Source: Arenimonas oryziterrae DSM 21050 = YC6267
Lineage (GTDB): Bacteria; Pseudomonadota; Gammaproteobacteria; Xanthomonadales; Xanthomonadaceae
Assembly (NCBI RefSeq): GCF_000420545.1
Contig: NZ_ATVD01000002.1
Location: 186,001 to 250,000 of the forward strand
Length of the DNA stretch: 64,000 nucleotides
Direction of reading: 5' to 3'
The notes under the pieces were generated by a model, which searched no databases, was not told the DNA's origin, and saw only the letters and a program-made list of their open reading frames with translations. This document shows, in pieces, positions 34,474 through 43,685 of this stretch. Both the position numbers and the translations under genes were made by a program. Within the stretch, counting starts at the first letter, position 1. Every line of letters starts with the position of its first letter.

Positions 34474-35136
34474 ATGAGCCAGTTGGACGACCTGCTGAAA
34501 CGCAACAAAGCCTGGGCCGAAAGCGTGCGCGCGGAAGATCCGGGATTCTTCAAGCGCCTGTCGACGCAGCAGGCGCCGAAATACCTGTGGATCGGGTGTT
34601 CTGACTCGCGCGTGCCGGCGAACCAGATCACCGGCCTGGCGCCGGGCGAGGTGTTCGTCCATCGCAACATCGCCAATGTGGTCGTGCATACCGACCTGAA
34701 TTGCCTGAGCACGATCCAGTTCGCCGTGGACCTGCTCAAGGTCGAACACATCCTCGTCGTCGGCCACTACGGCTGCAGCGGCGTGCATGCGAGCCTCACC
34801 GGCACGCGCGTGGGCCTGGCCGACAACTGGCTGCGCCATGTCGGCGACGTCGCACAGAAGCATGCGTCCTTGCTCCGGGAAGTCGAACTCGAATCCCTGC
34901 GCCACGCCCGCCTTTGCGAACTGAACGTCATCGAGCAGGTCATGAACGTCTGCCAGACCACGATCGTCGAAGACGCCTGGGCGCGCGGCCAGAAGCTGTC
35001 GGTGCACGGCTGGGTCTACAGCCTGCTCGATGGACGGGTGCGGCAGTTGGGCATGGACATCGAAGCGCGCGAACAATTGTCCGACGCGTACGCCGGTGCG
35101 CTCAAGCGCGTCGCCGGCCAGACGCAATCGCGATGA
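34474..35136 (+). CDS. can: Beta-class carbonic anhydrase
   Basis: A 220-residue zinc enzyme that interconverts CO2 and bicarbonate. Zinc ligands are Cys42 (in CSDSRVPAN), His98 and Cys101 (in [10 protein letters not shown]); Asp44 and Arg46 form the catalytic dyad. Length and motifs agree with E. coli Can. It lies 3 bases after amnC and overlaps the deaminase start (ATGA), so it is inside the kynurenine operon, where ACMSD releases CO2. The physiological link is my inference. Confidence 0.95.
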   Translation: MSQLDDLLKRNKAWAESVRAEDPGFFKRLSTQQAPKYLWIGCSDSRVPANQITGLAPGEVFVHRNIANVVVHTDLNCLSTIQFAVDLLKVEHILVVGHYGCSGVHASLTGTRVGLADNWLRHVGDVAQKHASLLREVELESLRHARLCELNVIEQVMNVCQTTIVEDAWARGQKLSVHGWVYSLLDGRVRQLGMDIEAREQLSDAYAGALKRVAGQTQSR

Positions 35137-35564
35137 GCGAGGTCATCCGCACCGACAGCGCGCCCCGGGCCGTCGGCAGCTATCCGCATGCGCGCCGCGT
35201 CGGCAACCTGTTGTTCCTGTCGGGCATCGGTCCGCGCGATGCGCGCGACAACAGCATTCCCGGCAATGTGCTCGATGCAGCGGGAACGCTCGTGTCCTAC
35301 GACATCGTCGCGCAATGCCATTCGGTATTCGCGAACGTGAAAGCCGTGCTGACCGCGAGCGGCGCGAATTGGGCGGACCTGGTCGACGTGACGGTCTACC
35401 TCACCGACATGGCCAACGATTTCAAAGCCTACAACGCCGTGTGGGCCGACTATTTTCCCGACGCCGCGACCGCGCCCTGTCGCACGACGCTCGGTATCAC
35501 CGCCCTGCCGACGCCGATCGCGATCGAGCTCAAATGCCTGGCGGTCCTGCCGCCGGTCGCCTGA
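35133..35564 (+). CDS. amnD: 2-Aminomuconate deaminase, RidA/YjgF family
   Basis: A 143-residue RidA-fold protein. The pattern [22 protein letters not shown], then [18 protein letters not shown] and [20 protein letters not shown], fits the 2-aminomuconate deaminase of Pseudomonas in length and in its unusual start. It should hydrolyse 2-aminomuconate to 4-oxalocrotonate and ammonia. It is set between the carbonic anhydrase and haaO in the operon. Confidence 0.88.
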   Translation: MSEVIRTDSAPRAVGSYPHARRVGNLLFLSGIGPRDARDNSIPGNVLDAAGTLVSYDIVAQCHSVFANVKAVLTASGANWADLVDVTVYLTDMANDFKAYNAVWADYFPDAATAPCRTTLGITALPTPIAIELKCLAVLPPVA

Positions 35565-35593
35565 TCGCCGCTGTCCCGAAAGGAAGCCGTCCC

Positions 35594-36124
35594 ATGCTGA
35601 CCCCCGCGTTCAACCTGCAAGCCTGGATCGATCAGAACCGGCATCTGCTCAAGCCGCCGGTCGGCAACAAATGTATCGTAGACGGCGATTTCATCGTGAT
35701 GATCGTCGGCGGGCCGAACCAGCGCACCGATTATCACTGGGACGAAGGTCCGGAATTTTTCTACCAGATCGAGGGCGAGATGGTGCTGCGCCTGCAGGAA
35801 GACGGTGCCGTGCGCGACATCCCGATCAAGGCCGGCGAGATGTTCTATCTGCCGCCGCGCGTGCCGCATTCGCCGCAGCGCATGGCCGACTCGGTCGGCC
35901 TGGTCATCGAGCGCCGCCGTCTGGCGCACGAGGACGACGGCCTGCTGTGGTTCTGCGAGCAGTGCAATCACAAGATCTACGAAGAGTATTTCCATCTCGA
36001 CAACATCGAGACGGATTTTCCGGCGGTGTTTGAGCGTTTCTACCGTTCGCGTGCGCACCGGACCTGCCAGACCTGTGGCCATCTGAATCCGGCGCCGTCC
36101 AAGTTCGAATTTCCCGATACCTGA
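35594..36124 (+). CDS. haaO: 3-Hydroxyanthranilate 3,4-dioxygenase
   Basis: A 176-residue cupin dioxygenase that opens the ring of 3-hydroxyanthranilate to 2-amino-3-carboxymuconate semialdehyde. Iron ligands are His48, Glu54 and His92 (in [10 protein letters not shown] and RVPHSPQR). A second, rubredoxin-like iron site is complete in the C-terminus: CEQC (121-124) and CQTC (158-161), as in bacterial enzymes. It lies 29 bases after amnD and 17 before the ACMSD gene. Confidence 0.97.
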   Translation: MLTPAFNLQAWIDQNRHLLKPPVGNKCIVDGDFIVMIVGGPNQRTDYHWDEGPEFFYQIEGEMVLRLQEDGAVRDIPIKAGEMFYLPPRVPHSPQRMADSVGLVIERRRLAHEDDGLLWFCEQCNHKIYEEYFHLDNIETDFPAVFERFYRSRAHRTCQTCGHLNPAPSKFEFPDT

Positions 36125-36141
36125 GCCGGTAGACTAGGGCC

Positions 36142-37152
36142 ATGCTCAAAATCGATACCCACGCCCACTACCTGCCCCGCGACTGGCCCGATCTCGCGGC
36201 CAAGTATGGCGACAACCGCTTCCCGGTGATCCATCACGGCGACGACGGCCGTCATCGCATCTACAAGGACGGCAAGTTCTTCCGCGAGATCTGGCCCAAG
36301 ACCTGGGATCCGGATGTTCGCATCGCCGACTACGCGCAATTCGGCGTGCAGGTGCAGGTGATCAGCACGGTGCCGGTGATGTTCGGTTACTGGGCCAAGG
36401 CGCACCACGCGCTCGAGCTGCACCAGTCGCTCAATGACCACATGGCTGAAACCTGCCGCGCCCACCGCAAGCATTACGCCGGCATCGGCACCGTGCCCCT
36501 GCAGGCACCGCGTCTGGCGATCCAGGAACTGGAACGCTGCATGGACCAGCTCGATCTGCAGGGCGTGCAGATCGGCTCACATGTCGGCGAGTGGAATCTC
36601 GACGCGCCCGAGTTGCTGCCCTTCTTCGAGGCCGCGCAGGACCTGGGCGCGGCGATCCTCGTGCATCCCTGGGACATGATGGGCAGCGAGTCGATGCCCA
36701 AGTACTGGCTGCCCTGGCTGGTCGGCATGCCGGCCGAACAATCGCGCGCGGCCTGCTGCCTGATCTTCGGCGGCGTGCTGGAGAAATTTCCGCGGCTGAA
36801 GATCTGTCTGGCGCATGGCGGCGGCAGTTTCCCGTACACCATTGGCCGGATCGAGCATGGGTTCAACATGCGGCCAGACCTGGTCGCCACCGATAATCCG
36901 CGCAATCCGCGCGAATACCTCGACCGCCTGTTCTTCGATTCCTGGGTCGCCGACGAACGCGCGCTGCGCTATCTGCTCGACACCTGCGGCGTCGACCGCG
37001 TGATGCTCGGCACCGACTACCCGTTCCCGCTGGGCGAGCAGGAGCCGGGCAAGGGCATCGCCTCGCTGAATCTCGACGCCATCGCGCAGGCCCGCCTGTA
37101 TCACGGCACGGCGCTGGAATGGCTGGGCCTGGCGAAGTCGCGCTTCGAATGA
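36142..37152 (+). CDS. 2-Amino-3-carboxymuconate-6-semialdehyde decarboxylase (ACMSD)
   Basis: A 336-residue amidohydrolase-superfamily decarboxylase. Zinc ligands appear at His7 and His9 (DTHAHYLP), His175 (LVHPWDMMG) and Asp292 (GTDYPF), with the catalytic histidine at 225 (CLAHGGGSFPY). The product, 2-aminomuconate semialdehyde, goes to AmnC; CO2 is released. This step diverts carbon from NAD synthesis to energy. The stop overlaps an ATG (37149) of the kynureninase frame. Confidence 0.95.
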   Translation: MLKIDTHAHYLPRDWPDLAAKYGDNRFPVIHHGDDGRHRIYKDGKFFREIWPKTWDPDVRIADYAQFGVQVQVISTVPVMFGYWAKAHHALELHQSLNDHMAETCRAHRKHYAGIGTVPLQAPRLAIQELERCMDQLDLQGVQIGSHVGEWNLDAPELLPFFEAAQDLGAAILVHPWDMMGSESMPKYWLPWLVGMPAEQSRAACCLIFGGVLEKFPRLKICLAHGGGSFPYTIGRIEHGFNMRPDLVATDNPRNPREYLDRLFFDSWVADERALRYLLDTCGVDRVMLGTDYPFPLGEQEPGKGIASLNLDAIAQARLYHGTALEWLGLAKSRFE

Positions 37153-37181
37153 GCGCTCCCACGAACCCAGACCCGCGACGC

Positions 37182-38453
37182 ATGACCGATCCGTATTCCG
37201 ACGAGCACGCCCTCGCCCTCGACACCGCCGATCCGCTGCGTGCCTTCCGCGACGAATTCCACGTGCCGGTGCATGGCGACGGCGAGCAGCTTTATTTCTG
37301 CGGCAATTCGCTCGGCCTGCAACCGCGGGCCGTACGCGGCGCGCTGATCGACGAACTCGACGACTGGGCGCGCCTCGGTGTCGAAGGCCATTTCCTCGGC
37401 AAGCATCCGTGGATGCCCTATCACGCCTTCGTGCGCGATTCGTTGGCGGCCTGCGTGGGTGCGATGCCCTCGGAAGTGGTCGCGATGAACTCGCTGTCGG
37501 TGAACCTGCACCTGCTCATGGTCAGTTTCTACCGGCCGACCGCTGAGCGCCCGGCCATCCTTATCGAGGCCGGCGCCTTTCCCTCCGATCGCTACGCCGT
37601 CGAAGCGCAGATCCGCTTCCATGGCTTCGATCCGTCGACCTGTCTGATCGAACTCGAAGCCGACGAACAGACCGGCACGATTTCGCTGGCCGCGATCGAG
37701 CGCGTCCTCGCCGAACACAGCTCGCGCATCGCGCTGATCCTCTGGCCCGGGGTGCAGTACCGCACCGGCCAGGCGTTCGACCTGAAGGAAATCGCACGTC
37801 TGGGCCATGCGCGTGGCTGCGTGGTCGGCTTCGATCTCGCGCACGCGGCTGGCAACCTGCCCCTGCAACTGCACGATAGTGGCGCCGATTTCGCGGCCTG
37901 GTGCAGCTACAAATATCTGAACTCCGGGCCGGGTGCGGTGGCTGGCGCTTTCGTGCACGAGCGCCACGCGCACAGCGATCGTCCGCGCTTCGCCGGATGG
38001 TGGGGTCACGACCAGGCCACGCGTTTCCGCATGGGCCCCGACTTCGTGCCCACGCCCGGCGCCGACGGCTGGCAGCTGAGCAATCCGCCGATCCTCGCGC
38101 TCGCGCCATTGCGCGTATCGCTGGAGATTTTCCAGCGCGCCGGCATGACTGCCTTGCGCGCGAAATCGGAAAAGATCACCGCGTATCTGGAAACGCTGAT
38201 CCGTGCGCGCGTCGCCGACACGCTGCAGATCGTCACGCCCTCCGAGCCCGAACGTCGCGGCGCACAGCTGTCCCTGCGCGTGGCCGGCGGTCGCGAGCGC
38301 GGGCGCGCGCTGTTCGAGCACCTCGTCGCCCTGGGCATCGTCGGCGACTGGCGCGAACCCGACGTCATCCGCATTTCCCCGGCGCCGCTGTACAACCGCT
38401 ACCGCGACGTGCTCGGTTTCGTGCGCGCGGTGGAGGCCTGGCGCAACCCCTGA
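37182..38453 (+). CDS. kynU: Kynureninase
   Basis: A 423-residue PLP enzyme that splits (3-hydroxy)kynurenine to (3-hydroxy)anthranilate and alanine. FCGNSLGLQPR (39-49), EAGAFPSDRYA, WPGVQYRTGQAFDL, FDLAHAAGNLPL (217-228) and the PLP lysine in CSYKYLNSGPG (Lys244) are visible. The ATG at 37182 (MTDPYSDEHALALDTADPLR) gives the length and N-terminus I recall for Xanthomonas kynureninase. An alternative ATG at 37149 overlaps the ACMSD stop and would add 11 residues by coupling. Confidence 0.97.
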   Translation: MTDPYSDEHALALDTADPLRAFRDEFHVPVHGDGEQLYFCGNSLGLQPRAVRGALIDELDDWARLGVEGHFLGKHPWMPYHAFVRDSLAACVGAMPSEVVAMNSLSVNLHLLMVSFYRPTAERPAILIEAGAFPSDRYAVEAQIRFHGFDPSTCLIELEADEQTGTISLAAIERVLAEHSSRIALILWPGVQYRTGQAFDLKEIARLGHARGCVVGFDLAHAAGNLPLQLHDSGADFAAWCSYKYLNSGPGAVAGAFVHERHAHSDRPRFAGWWGHDQATRFRMGPDFVPTPGADGWQLSNPPILALAPLRVSLEIFQRAGMTALRAKSEKITAYLETLIRARVADTLQIVTPSEPERRGAQLSLRVAGGRERGRALFEHLVALGIVGDWREPDVIRISPAPLYNRYRDVLGFVRAVEAWRNP

Positions 38454-38466
38454 CTCCGGAACCCCG

Positions 38467-39834
38467 ATGCGAGCTGAGAAAAAGATCACGATCATCGGTG
38501 CCGGTCTCGCCGGCGCCCTGCTGGCCATCCTGCTGGCACGCAAAGGCTGGACCGTCGAAGTGTTCGAGCGGCGCCCGGACCCGCGCCTGGCCGGCTACGA
38601 GGGCGGACGCTCGATCAATCTCGCGCTCGCCGAACGCGGCCTGCATGCCCTGCGGCTGGCCGGCCTGACCGAAGCGGTTATGGCGCAGGCGGTGATGATG
38701 CGCGGCCGCATGGTGCATTCGGCCGACGGCGGCACACAGCTGCTGCGCTACGGCAAGGACGATTCCGAAGTCATCTGGTCCGTGCACCGCGGCCGGCTCA
38801 ACATCAGCCTGCTCGATGCCGCCGAGGCCGCAGGTGCGACGATCCGCTTCAATGCGCGCCTGGACCGCGTCGACTTCAACGCCAAGACCTTCCGCCTGAT
38901 CAACGATCACGATCGCCGGGACGAAGTACGCGATTTCGCCGTGCTGATCGGCGCGGACGGCGCGGGGTCGGCGCTGCGCCAGGCGATGTCTGGCAAGGTC
39001 GCGCTCAACGAGCATTTCGCGCCGCTCGGCCACGGCTACAAGGAACTGGAAATCCCGCCGGCGGACGATGGCGGCTTCCGCATCGAACCCAATGCGCTGC
39101 ATATCTGGCCGCGCGGCGGCTATATGTGCATCGCCCTGCCGAATACCGAAAAGACCTTCACCGTCACCCTGTTCCTGCCCAATGAGGGCGATCCGAGTTT
39201 CGCGACGTTGCCCGATGTCGCGGCCGCGCATGCGTTTTTCGCGCGCGACTTTGCCGACACCCTGCCGCTCGTGCCGGAATTCGACGCGGACTGGACCAAT
39301 AATCCGATCGGCAGCTTGTCGACGCTGTATCTCGATCACTGGCACTTGGACGGCCGCGCGGTGCTGCTGGGCGACGCCGCGCATGCGATGGTGCCCTTCC
39401 ACGGTCAGGGCATGAACTGCGCGTTCGAGGACTGCATCGCACTCGCGCGGCATATTGAGGAGGCCGGCAACTGGGCCGAGGCTTTCGCCGCGTTCGAAGC
39501 CGAACGCCGGCCCAATGCCGAGGCGATCCAGGCAATGGCGCTGGAAAATTACGTCGAGATGCGCGACCGCGTCGACGACGTCGACTTCCTGCTGCAGCGC
39601 CAGCTCGAGCGGGTGCTCGCCGAGCGCCACCCGGGCCGATTCGTGCCGCGCTACACGATGGTCAGTTTCATGCGCGTGCCTTACGCCACCGCGTTCGAGC
39701 GCGGCAAGATCCAGCGCCAGCTGCTGATCGACGCCACGCGCGGCCTGCGCGACATCGCCCAGGTCGATCTCGAGGCCGCCGACGACATGGTGCGCACGCG
39801 CCTGTCGTCCCTGGTCACGACCTCGATGACCTGA
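38467..39834 (+). CDS. kmo: Kynurenine 3-monooxygenase
   Basis: A 455-residue FAD-dependent monooxygenase that hydroxylates kynurenine with NADPH and O2. The N-terminus ITIIGAGLAGALLAILLARKG binds ADP of FAD; GYEGGRSINLALAERG is the KMO-specific block; LIGADGAGSALR and LLGDAAHAMVPFHGQGMNCAFED complete the flavin site. The C-terminal part (RYTMVSFMRVPYATAFERG) is the conserved, membrane-related region. It starts 13 bases after kynU and is the last gene of the operon. Confidence 0.97.
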   Translation: MRAEKKITIIGAGLAGALLAILLARKGWTVEVFERRPDPRLAGYEGGRSINLALAERGLHALRLAGLTEAVMAQAVMMRGRMVHSADGGTQLLRYGKDDSEVIWSVHRGRLNISLLDAAEAAGATIRFNARLDRVDFNAKTFRLINDHDRRDEVRDFAVLIGADGAGSALRQAMSGKVALNEHFAPLGHGYKELEIPPADDGGFRIEPNALHIWPRGGYMCIALPNTEKTFTVTLFLPNEGDPSFATLPDVAAAHAFFARDFADTLPLVPEFDADWTNNPIGSLSTLYLDHWHLDGRAVLLGDAAHAMVPFHGQGMNCAFEDCIALARHIEEAGNWAEAFAAFEAERRPNAEAIQAMALENYVEMRDRVDDVDFLLQRQLERVLAERHPGRFVPRYTMVSFMRVPYATAFERGKIQRQLLIDATRGLRDIAQVDLEAADDMVRTRLSSLVTTSMT

Positions 39835-39859
39835 CGCCGCCGTTTCCGCGAGGTCCCCG

Positions 39860-41296
39860 ATGCCCGCAAGCTTCCTCTGGTACGACCTGGAAACCTTCGG
39901 CCGCGATCCGCGGCGTACGCGCATCGCGCAGTTCGCCGGCATCCGCACCGACGAACAGCTGCAGCCGATCGGCGAGCCGATCTCGCTGTACTGTCAGCCG
40001 GCCGACGATCTGCTGCCCTCGCCGGAAGCGACGATGATCACCGGCATCACGCCGCAACAGGCCCGGCGCGATGGCTTGCGGGAAGCGGATTTTTTCGCGC
40101 GCTTGCACGAAGAACTCATCCAGCCCGGCACCTGCGCGGTCGGTTACAACTCGATCCGCTTCGACGACGAATTCATCCGCTTTGGTCTGTACCGGAATTT
40201 CCACGACGCCTACGAGCGCGAATGGCGCAACGGCAATTCGCGCTGGGACCTGCTCGACGTCATGCGCCTGATGCGCGCGCTGCGGCCGGAAGGCCTGCAG
40301 TGGCCGCTGCGCGAAGATGGCCTGCCGAGTTTCAAACTCGAACACCTCGCCGAAGCGAACGGCGTGCGCGAAGGCATGGCGCACGAGGCCCTGTCGGACG
40401 TGCGGGCACTGATCGGCCTCGCGCGACGCATGCGCGAGGCGCAACCGCGCCTGTGGGACTACGCGCTGCGCCTGCGCGACAAGCGCCATGTCGGCAGCCT
40501 GCTCGATACGATCGCGCTCAAGCCGGTGCTGCATATCTCCGGCAAGTACCCGGCCAGCCGGCATTGCGCGGCGCTCGTGCTGCCGCTGGCGCGGCATCCG
40601 CGCATCGAATCGCGCGTGATCGTGTTCGATCTCGACGCCGACCCCGCGCCCCTGCTCTCGCTCTCGGCCGAGGGCATCGCCGACCGGCTCTACACGCCTG
40701 TCGCCGACCTTCCGGAAGGGGAATCGCGTATTCCGCTCAAGGAAGTGCACACCAACAAGTGCCCGATCCTCGTGCCGCTCGAACATCTGCGCGAGACCGA
40801 CTTCGAACGGCTCGGCATCGACCGCGCCGCCTGCCTCGCGCATGCCGACCGCCTGCGTGCCGACACCGGCTTAGCGGAGAAGGTCCGGCGCGTCTTTGCC
40901 TCCGAGCAGGCACGCGAACCGGCCGATGCCGATGCGGCGCTGTACGACGGCTTCCCATCCGACGGCGACAAGCGATTGTTCGCGCGCGTGCGCAGCACCG
41001 GGCCCGCGCAACTGGCCGCGCTCGCCGGCGAGTTCAAGGACCCGCGCTATCCGGAACTGCTGCTGCGCTATCGCGCGCGCAACTGGCCGGAAACCCTCTC
41101 GGCGGCCGAACGCGGCGCCTGGGACGACTACCGCCGACGCCGCCTGACCCGCGACAGCGGCCTGTCCGAATACGATTTCACAACGTATTCCGAAACGATT
41201 GCGACACTGCGCGCCTCGCAGGGCCCGGGCGAAGCCCAGGCCTGGCTCGACGCGCTGGAAGACTGGGGCCGGGAGATCGAAGCCAGTCTCGGCTGA
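39860..41296 (+). CDS. sbcB: Exodeoxyribonuclease I
   Basis: A 478-residue 3'-5' exonuclease of single-stranded DNA (DnaQ superfamily), active in mismatch repair and recombination. The exonuclease domain has WYDLETFGRDPRRTRIAQFA (ExoI, Asp/Glu), then GYNSIRFDDEFIRFGLYRNF and the H-x4-D end EGMAHEALSDVRALIGLA. The SH3-like and C-terminal helical extensions (KCPILVPLEHLRETDFERLG) are those of SbcB. Length agrees with E. coli (475). Confidence 0.97.
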   Translation: MPASFLWYDLETFGRDPRRTRIAQFAGIRTDEQLQPIGEPISLYCQPADDLLPSPEATMITGITPQQARRDGLREADFFARLHEELIQPGTCAVGYNSIRFDDEFIRFGLYRNFHDAYEREWRNGNSRWDLLDVMRLMRALRPEGLQWPLREDGLPSFKLEHLAEANGVREGMAHEALSDVRALIGLARRMREAQPRLWDYALRLRDKRHVGSLLDTIALKPVLHISGKYPASRHCAALVLPLARHPRIESRVIVFDLDADPAPLLSLSAEGIADRLYTPVADLPEGESRIPLKEVHTNKCPILVPLEHLRETDFERLGIDRAACLAHADRLRADTGLAEKVRRVFASEQAREPADADAALYDGFPSDGDKRLFARVRSTGPAQLAALAGEFKDPRYPELLLRYRARNWPETLSAAERGAWDDYRRRRLTRDSGLSEYDFTTYSETIATLRASQGPGEAQAWLDALEDWGREIEASLG

Positions 41297-41318
41297 ACCA
41301 CGGAATCGAAGACAGACT

Positions 41319-42002
41319 ATGCCTACCTACTTCACCGAAAAGACCTTCAAGTTCCTGCGCGCGCTGGCGCGCAACAACTCGCGCGAGTGGTTTCATGAGC
41401 ACAAGCCCGAGTACGAGGAACACCTGCGCGCGCCTTTCCTGCGCCTGATCACCGACCTGCAGCCCGATCTCGCGACGATCAGCGAGCACTACCGCGCCGA
41501 TCCGCGGGCCACGGGCGGCTCGCTGTTCCGCATCCATCGCGACACGCGTTTTTCCAACGACAAGACACCTTACAAGACCTGGTCGGGCGCGCGGTTCTCG
41601 CATGCACGCAGCAAGCAGGTGGAAGCCCCGTCGTACTACCTGCATGTGCAGCCCGGCAACTGCTTCATCGGCGCGGGCCTGTGGCATCCGGAGCCGGAAT
41701 CGCAGCGCAAGATCCGCCACTTCATTTTCGAGAATCCCGGCACCTGGAAGGCCGCGGTGAAATCGCCGGCGTTCGCGCGCAAGTTCACCATGGACGGCGA
41801 ATCGCTTGTGCGTCCGCCACGCGGCTATCCGGCCGACCACGAGCTCATCGAGGACATCAAGCGCAAGGATTTCGTGGCGACGCTCGGGCTGGAAGATGCC
41901 GTCGTGCTGGGCCCGAACCTGCGCAAGACCGTCGCCACGCAATTCACCGCCCTGTCGCCTCTGGTCGACTATCTCTGCGCGGCCCTCGATCTCGAGTTCT
42001 AA
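41319..42002 (+). CDS. DUF2461 domain protein
   Basis: A 227-residue soluble protein with the DUF2461 (TIGR02453) pattern: YFTEKTFKFLRALARNNSREWFHEHK at the start, FRIHRDTRFSNDKTPYKTW in the middle (about 66-84) and YYLHVQPGNCFIGAGLWHPEPE. The family is widespread and without a proven function. The ATG at 41319 gives the family start; it follows sbcB by 22 bases and is probably read with it. Confidence 0.9.
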   Translation: MPTYFTEKTFKFLRALARNNSREWFHEHKPEYEEHLRAPFLRLITDLQPDLATISEHYRADPRATGGSLFRIHRDTRFSNDKTPYKTWSGARFSHARSKQVEAPSYYLHVQPGNCFIGAGLWHPEPESQRKIRHFIFENPGTWKAAVKSPAFARKFTMDGESLVRPPRGYPADHELIEDIKRKDFVATLGLEDAVVLGPNLRKTVATQFTALSPLVDYLCAALDLEF

Positions 42003-42011
42003 CCCGCTGAC

Positions 42012-42608
42012 TTATTCGCAAGAAGCATCTTGTTCGTCCCGCGGGTACTTCGCGAGAACATGGGGCGGGCCGACAGCACGGCCATGCCCGCGCTGGGCTG
42101 ACCAGAGAATTTGCCGAAACAGATCGAGCGCGGCTCGGTCGCGTATCCTGCCTGTCAGACTGGGAAGCGATCCTTCGCATTTCGAATAGAGCTGAAAAGA
42201 AGCGGTCGCAACGAACTCCTTTTCATCTGTGAGCAAGTACAAGTCGATCGGCATCTGATGGATGGTCAGTTTGCAGGTCGATACCTTGCCTTTCCATCCC
42301 TCGAAAGATTCCGGACCAAGGTAGTCGTTGGCGATGTTGATCGGATGACTTCCGTCTGAGTACCAAAGGATACCCTCGACGGCCCGCGGACCTGTCGTCT
42401 GCTTCATCTCAGCAGGCATGGTCACCGACAAAGCAGTGACATCCTCGACCCTGCCCGCGATCGGAGCAGGCGGTGTCGCCGAACAAAGCTCAGCAACAAC
42501 GGCGGCGTGATCCAGCCCGTCCACTGGACCCGCACAACCAGAAAGAGCGAGCAGAAACACCACTGAGAAGAGGTGGATTGACAGCCAATTGCGCGAATTT
42601 CTAGTCAT
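42012..42608 (-). CDS. Putative lipoprotein of unknown function
   Basis: A 198-residue protein with an N-terminal hydrophobic segment ending in a lipobox (HLFSVVFLLALSGC), so the mature chain probably starts at that cysteine, about residue 25. The rest shows no domain I know; it ends with a basic, low-complexity tail. Its GC content is lower than that of flanking genes, suggesting recent acquisition. The ATG at 42608 is taken because it gives a proper signal; upstream codons are unlikely to code. It is divergent from the hydrolase gene. Confidence 0.65.
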   Translation of the reverse strand: MTRNSRNWLSIHLFSVVFLLALSGCAGPVDGLDHAAVVAELCSATPPAPIAGRVEDVTALSVTMPAEMKQTTGPRAVEGILWYSDGSHPINIANDYLGPESFEGWKGKVSTCKLTIHQMPIDLYLLTDEKEFVATASFQLYSKCEGSLPSLTGRIRDRAALDLFRQILWSAQRGHGRAVGPPHVLAKYPRDEQDASCE

Positions 42609-42694
42609 TTCTTGCCTAGTGGGGCATTTCTGGATGACCGCATCTTGCCGCAGCGCAGCAACCATACGCTGACGCATTGCACCATCGAAATGTG

Positions 42695-42722
42695 TTGACG
42701 GTCACATACTTGTGCGTATGCT
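42695..42722 (+). promoter_or_regulatory. Candidate sigma-70 promoter of the secreted hydrolase gene
   Basis: TTGACG (42695-42700) and TATGCT (42717-42722) are separated by 16 bases. The site lies about 98 bases upstream of the ATG at 42820, within the divergent intergenic region. Confidence 0.45.
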
Positions 42723-42819
42723 CGGTCGCCATACGCCAGCGCAGGGATGCCTGGCGACATCCGGGACAGGAGCATTGGGACGCCGCTCCACCCCGCATCG
42801 TTCTCTGGGGAGGGAAACA

Positions 42820-43674
42820 ATGCGCTATCTGCTCCTGGCTGCCCTCGCAGCCACGTCTTCGTTGTGCCATGCGGCGACCGGTGTCGCCTTCGTACACGGC
42901 ACCGGCAAACAAACCAACGCCACCGCCGACTACTGGCAACCGACCATGGTCAACAATGTTCGCGGCGGTCTGCCCGACCCGAACAATTACGTCGTCATCA
43001 ACTGCGACTTCACCAAATACATGTGGGAAACCGATGCCGCCGGCTGTCTCGCAGGGCAACTGACCAGCTTCATCGCCGCGAAGAACATCGATCGCCTGAT
43101 CATCATCACGCACTCCAATGGCGGCAACGTCGTGCGCTGGATCCTGTCGAATCCGACCTACGACAGTCGCTACCCGAACATCATCGCCAAGACCGTCCGC
43201 GTGAACGCGCTGGCGCCTTCGTCCGCGGGCACGCCGCTCGCCGATGCGGTCATCAACGGCAACGTGTTCGAGACCTCGGTGGGCTGGCTGATCGGCTACA
43301 AGTCCGACGCCGTGCGCCAGCAGCAGCAAAGCTGGATGGCCTACTACAACGCGAACAATCTCTACGGCACCAGCGGTCGGCCGGCGCTGCCGAAAACCTT
43401 CCGCACCGTCGTCGGCACCGATGTCGATTCCGCGATCTGGGATTCGGACAGCTACTGCGGCGGCTACTTCGAGAACGTCGGACTGGAAACCACGCAGCTG
43501 TGGCTGAACTCGTGCTCGGACGGCTTCCTCAACTGCACCAGCCAGTCGGCGGCGGGCAGTGTCTGGTTCCAGGACAAGACGCGCATGGCCGGCAGCGAAC
43601 CGCTGTCGCACAACCAGAGTCGCCGGGCCTGTTTCGGGCTTGATTCGATTCTCCGCACCGACATGTCGAAGTGA
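42820..43674 (+). CDS. Secreted alpha/beta hydrolase (lipase/esterase-like)
   Basis: A 284-residue protein with a Sec signal peptide (MRYLLLAALAATSSLCHA, cut about 18). The mature part starts with VAFVHGTGK, an oxyanion-loop motif, and has the nucleophile in THSNGGN (Ser99) in place of the usual GHSxGG. Five or more cysteines in the second half suggest disulfides. It looks like a periplasmic or extracellular lipase or esterase. Substrate is unknown. An AGGGA at 42811-42815 precedes the start. Confidence 0.75.
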   Translation: MRYLLLAALAATSSLCHAATGVAFVHGTGKQTNATADYWQPTMVNNVRGGLPDPNNYVVINCDFTKYMWETDAAGCLAGQLTSFIAAKNIDRLIIITHSNGGNVVRWILSNPTYDSRYPNIIAKTVRVNALAPSSAGTPLADAVINGNVFETSVGWLIGYKSDAVRQQQQSWMAYYNANNLYGTSGRPALPKTFRTVVGTDVDSAIWDSDSYCGGYFENVGLETTQLWLNSCSDGFLNCTSQSAAGSVWFQDKTRMAGSEPLSHNQSRRACFGLDSILRTDMSK

Positions 43675-43685
43675 GGACCGAACCC

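Noticed and set aside
32893-35127. 744-codon open frame on the minus strand
   Set aside because: It is antisense to amnC and can, both of which have complete catalytic motifs.
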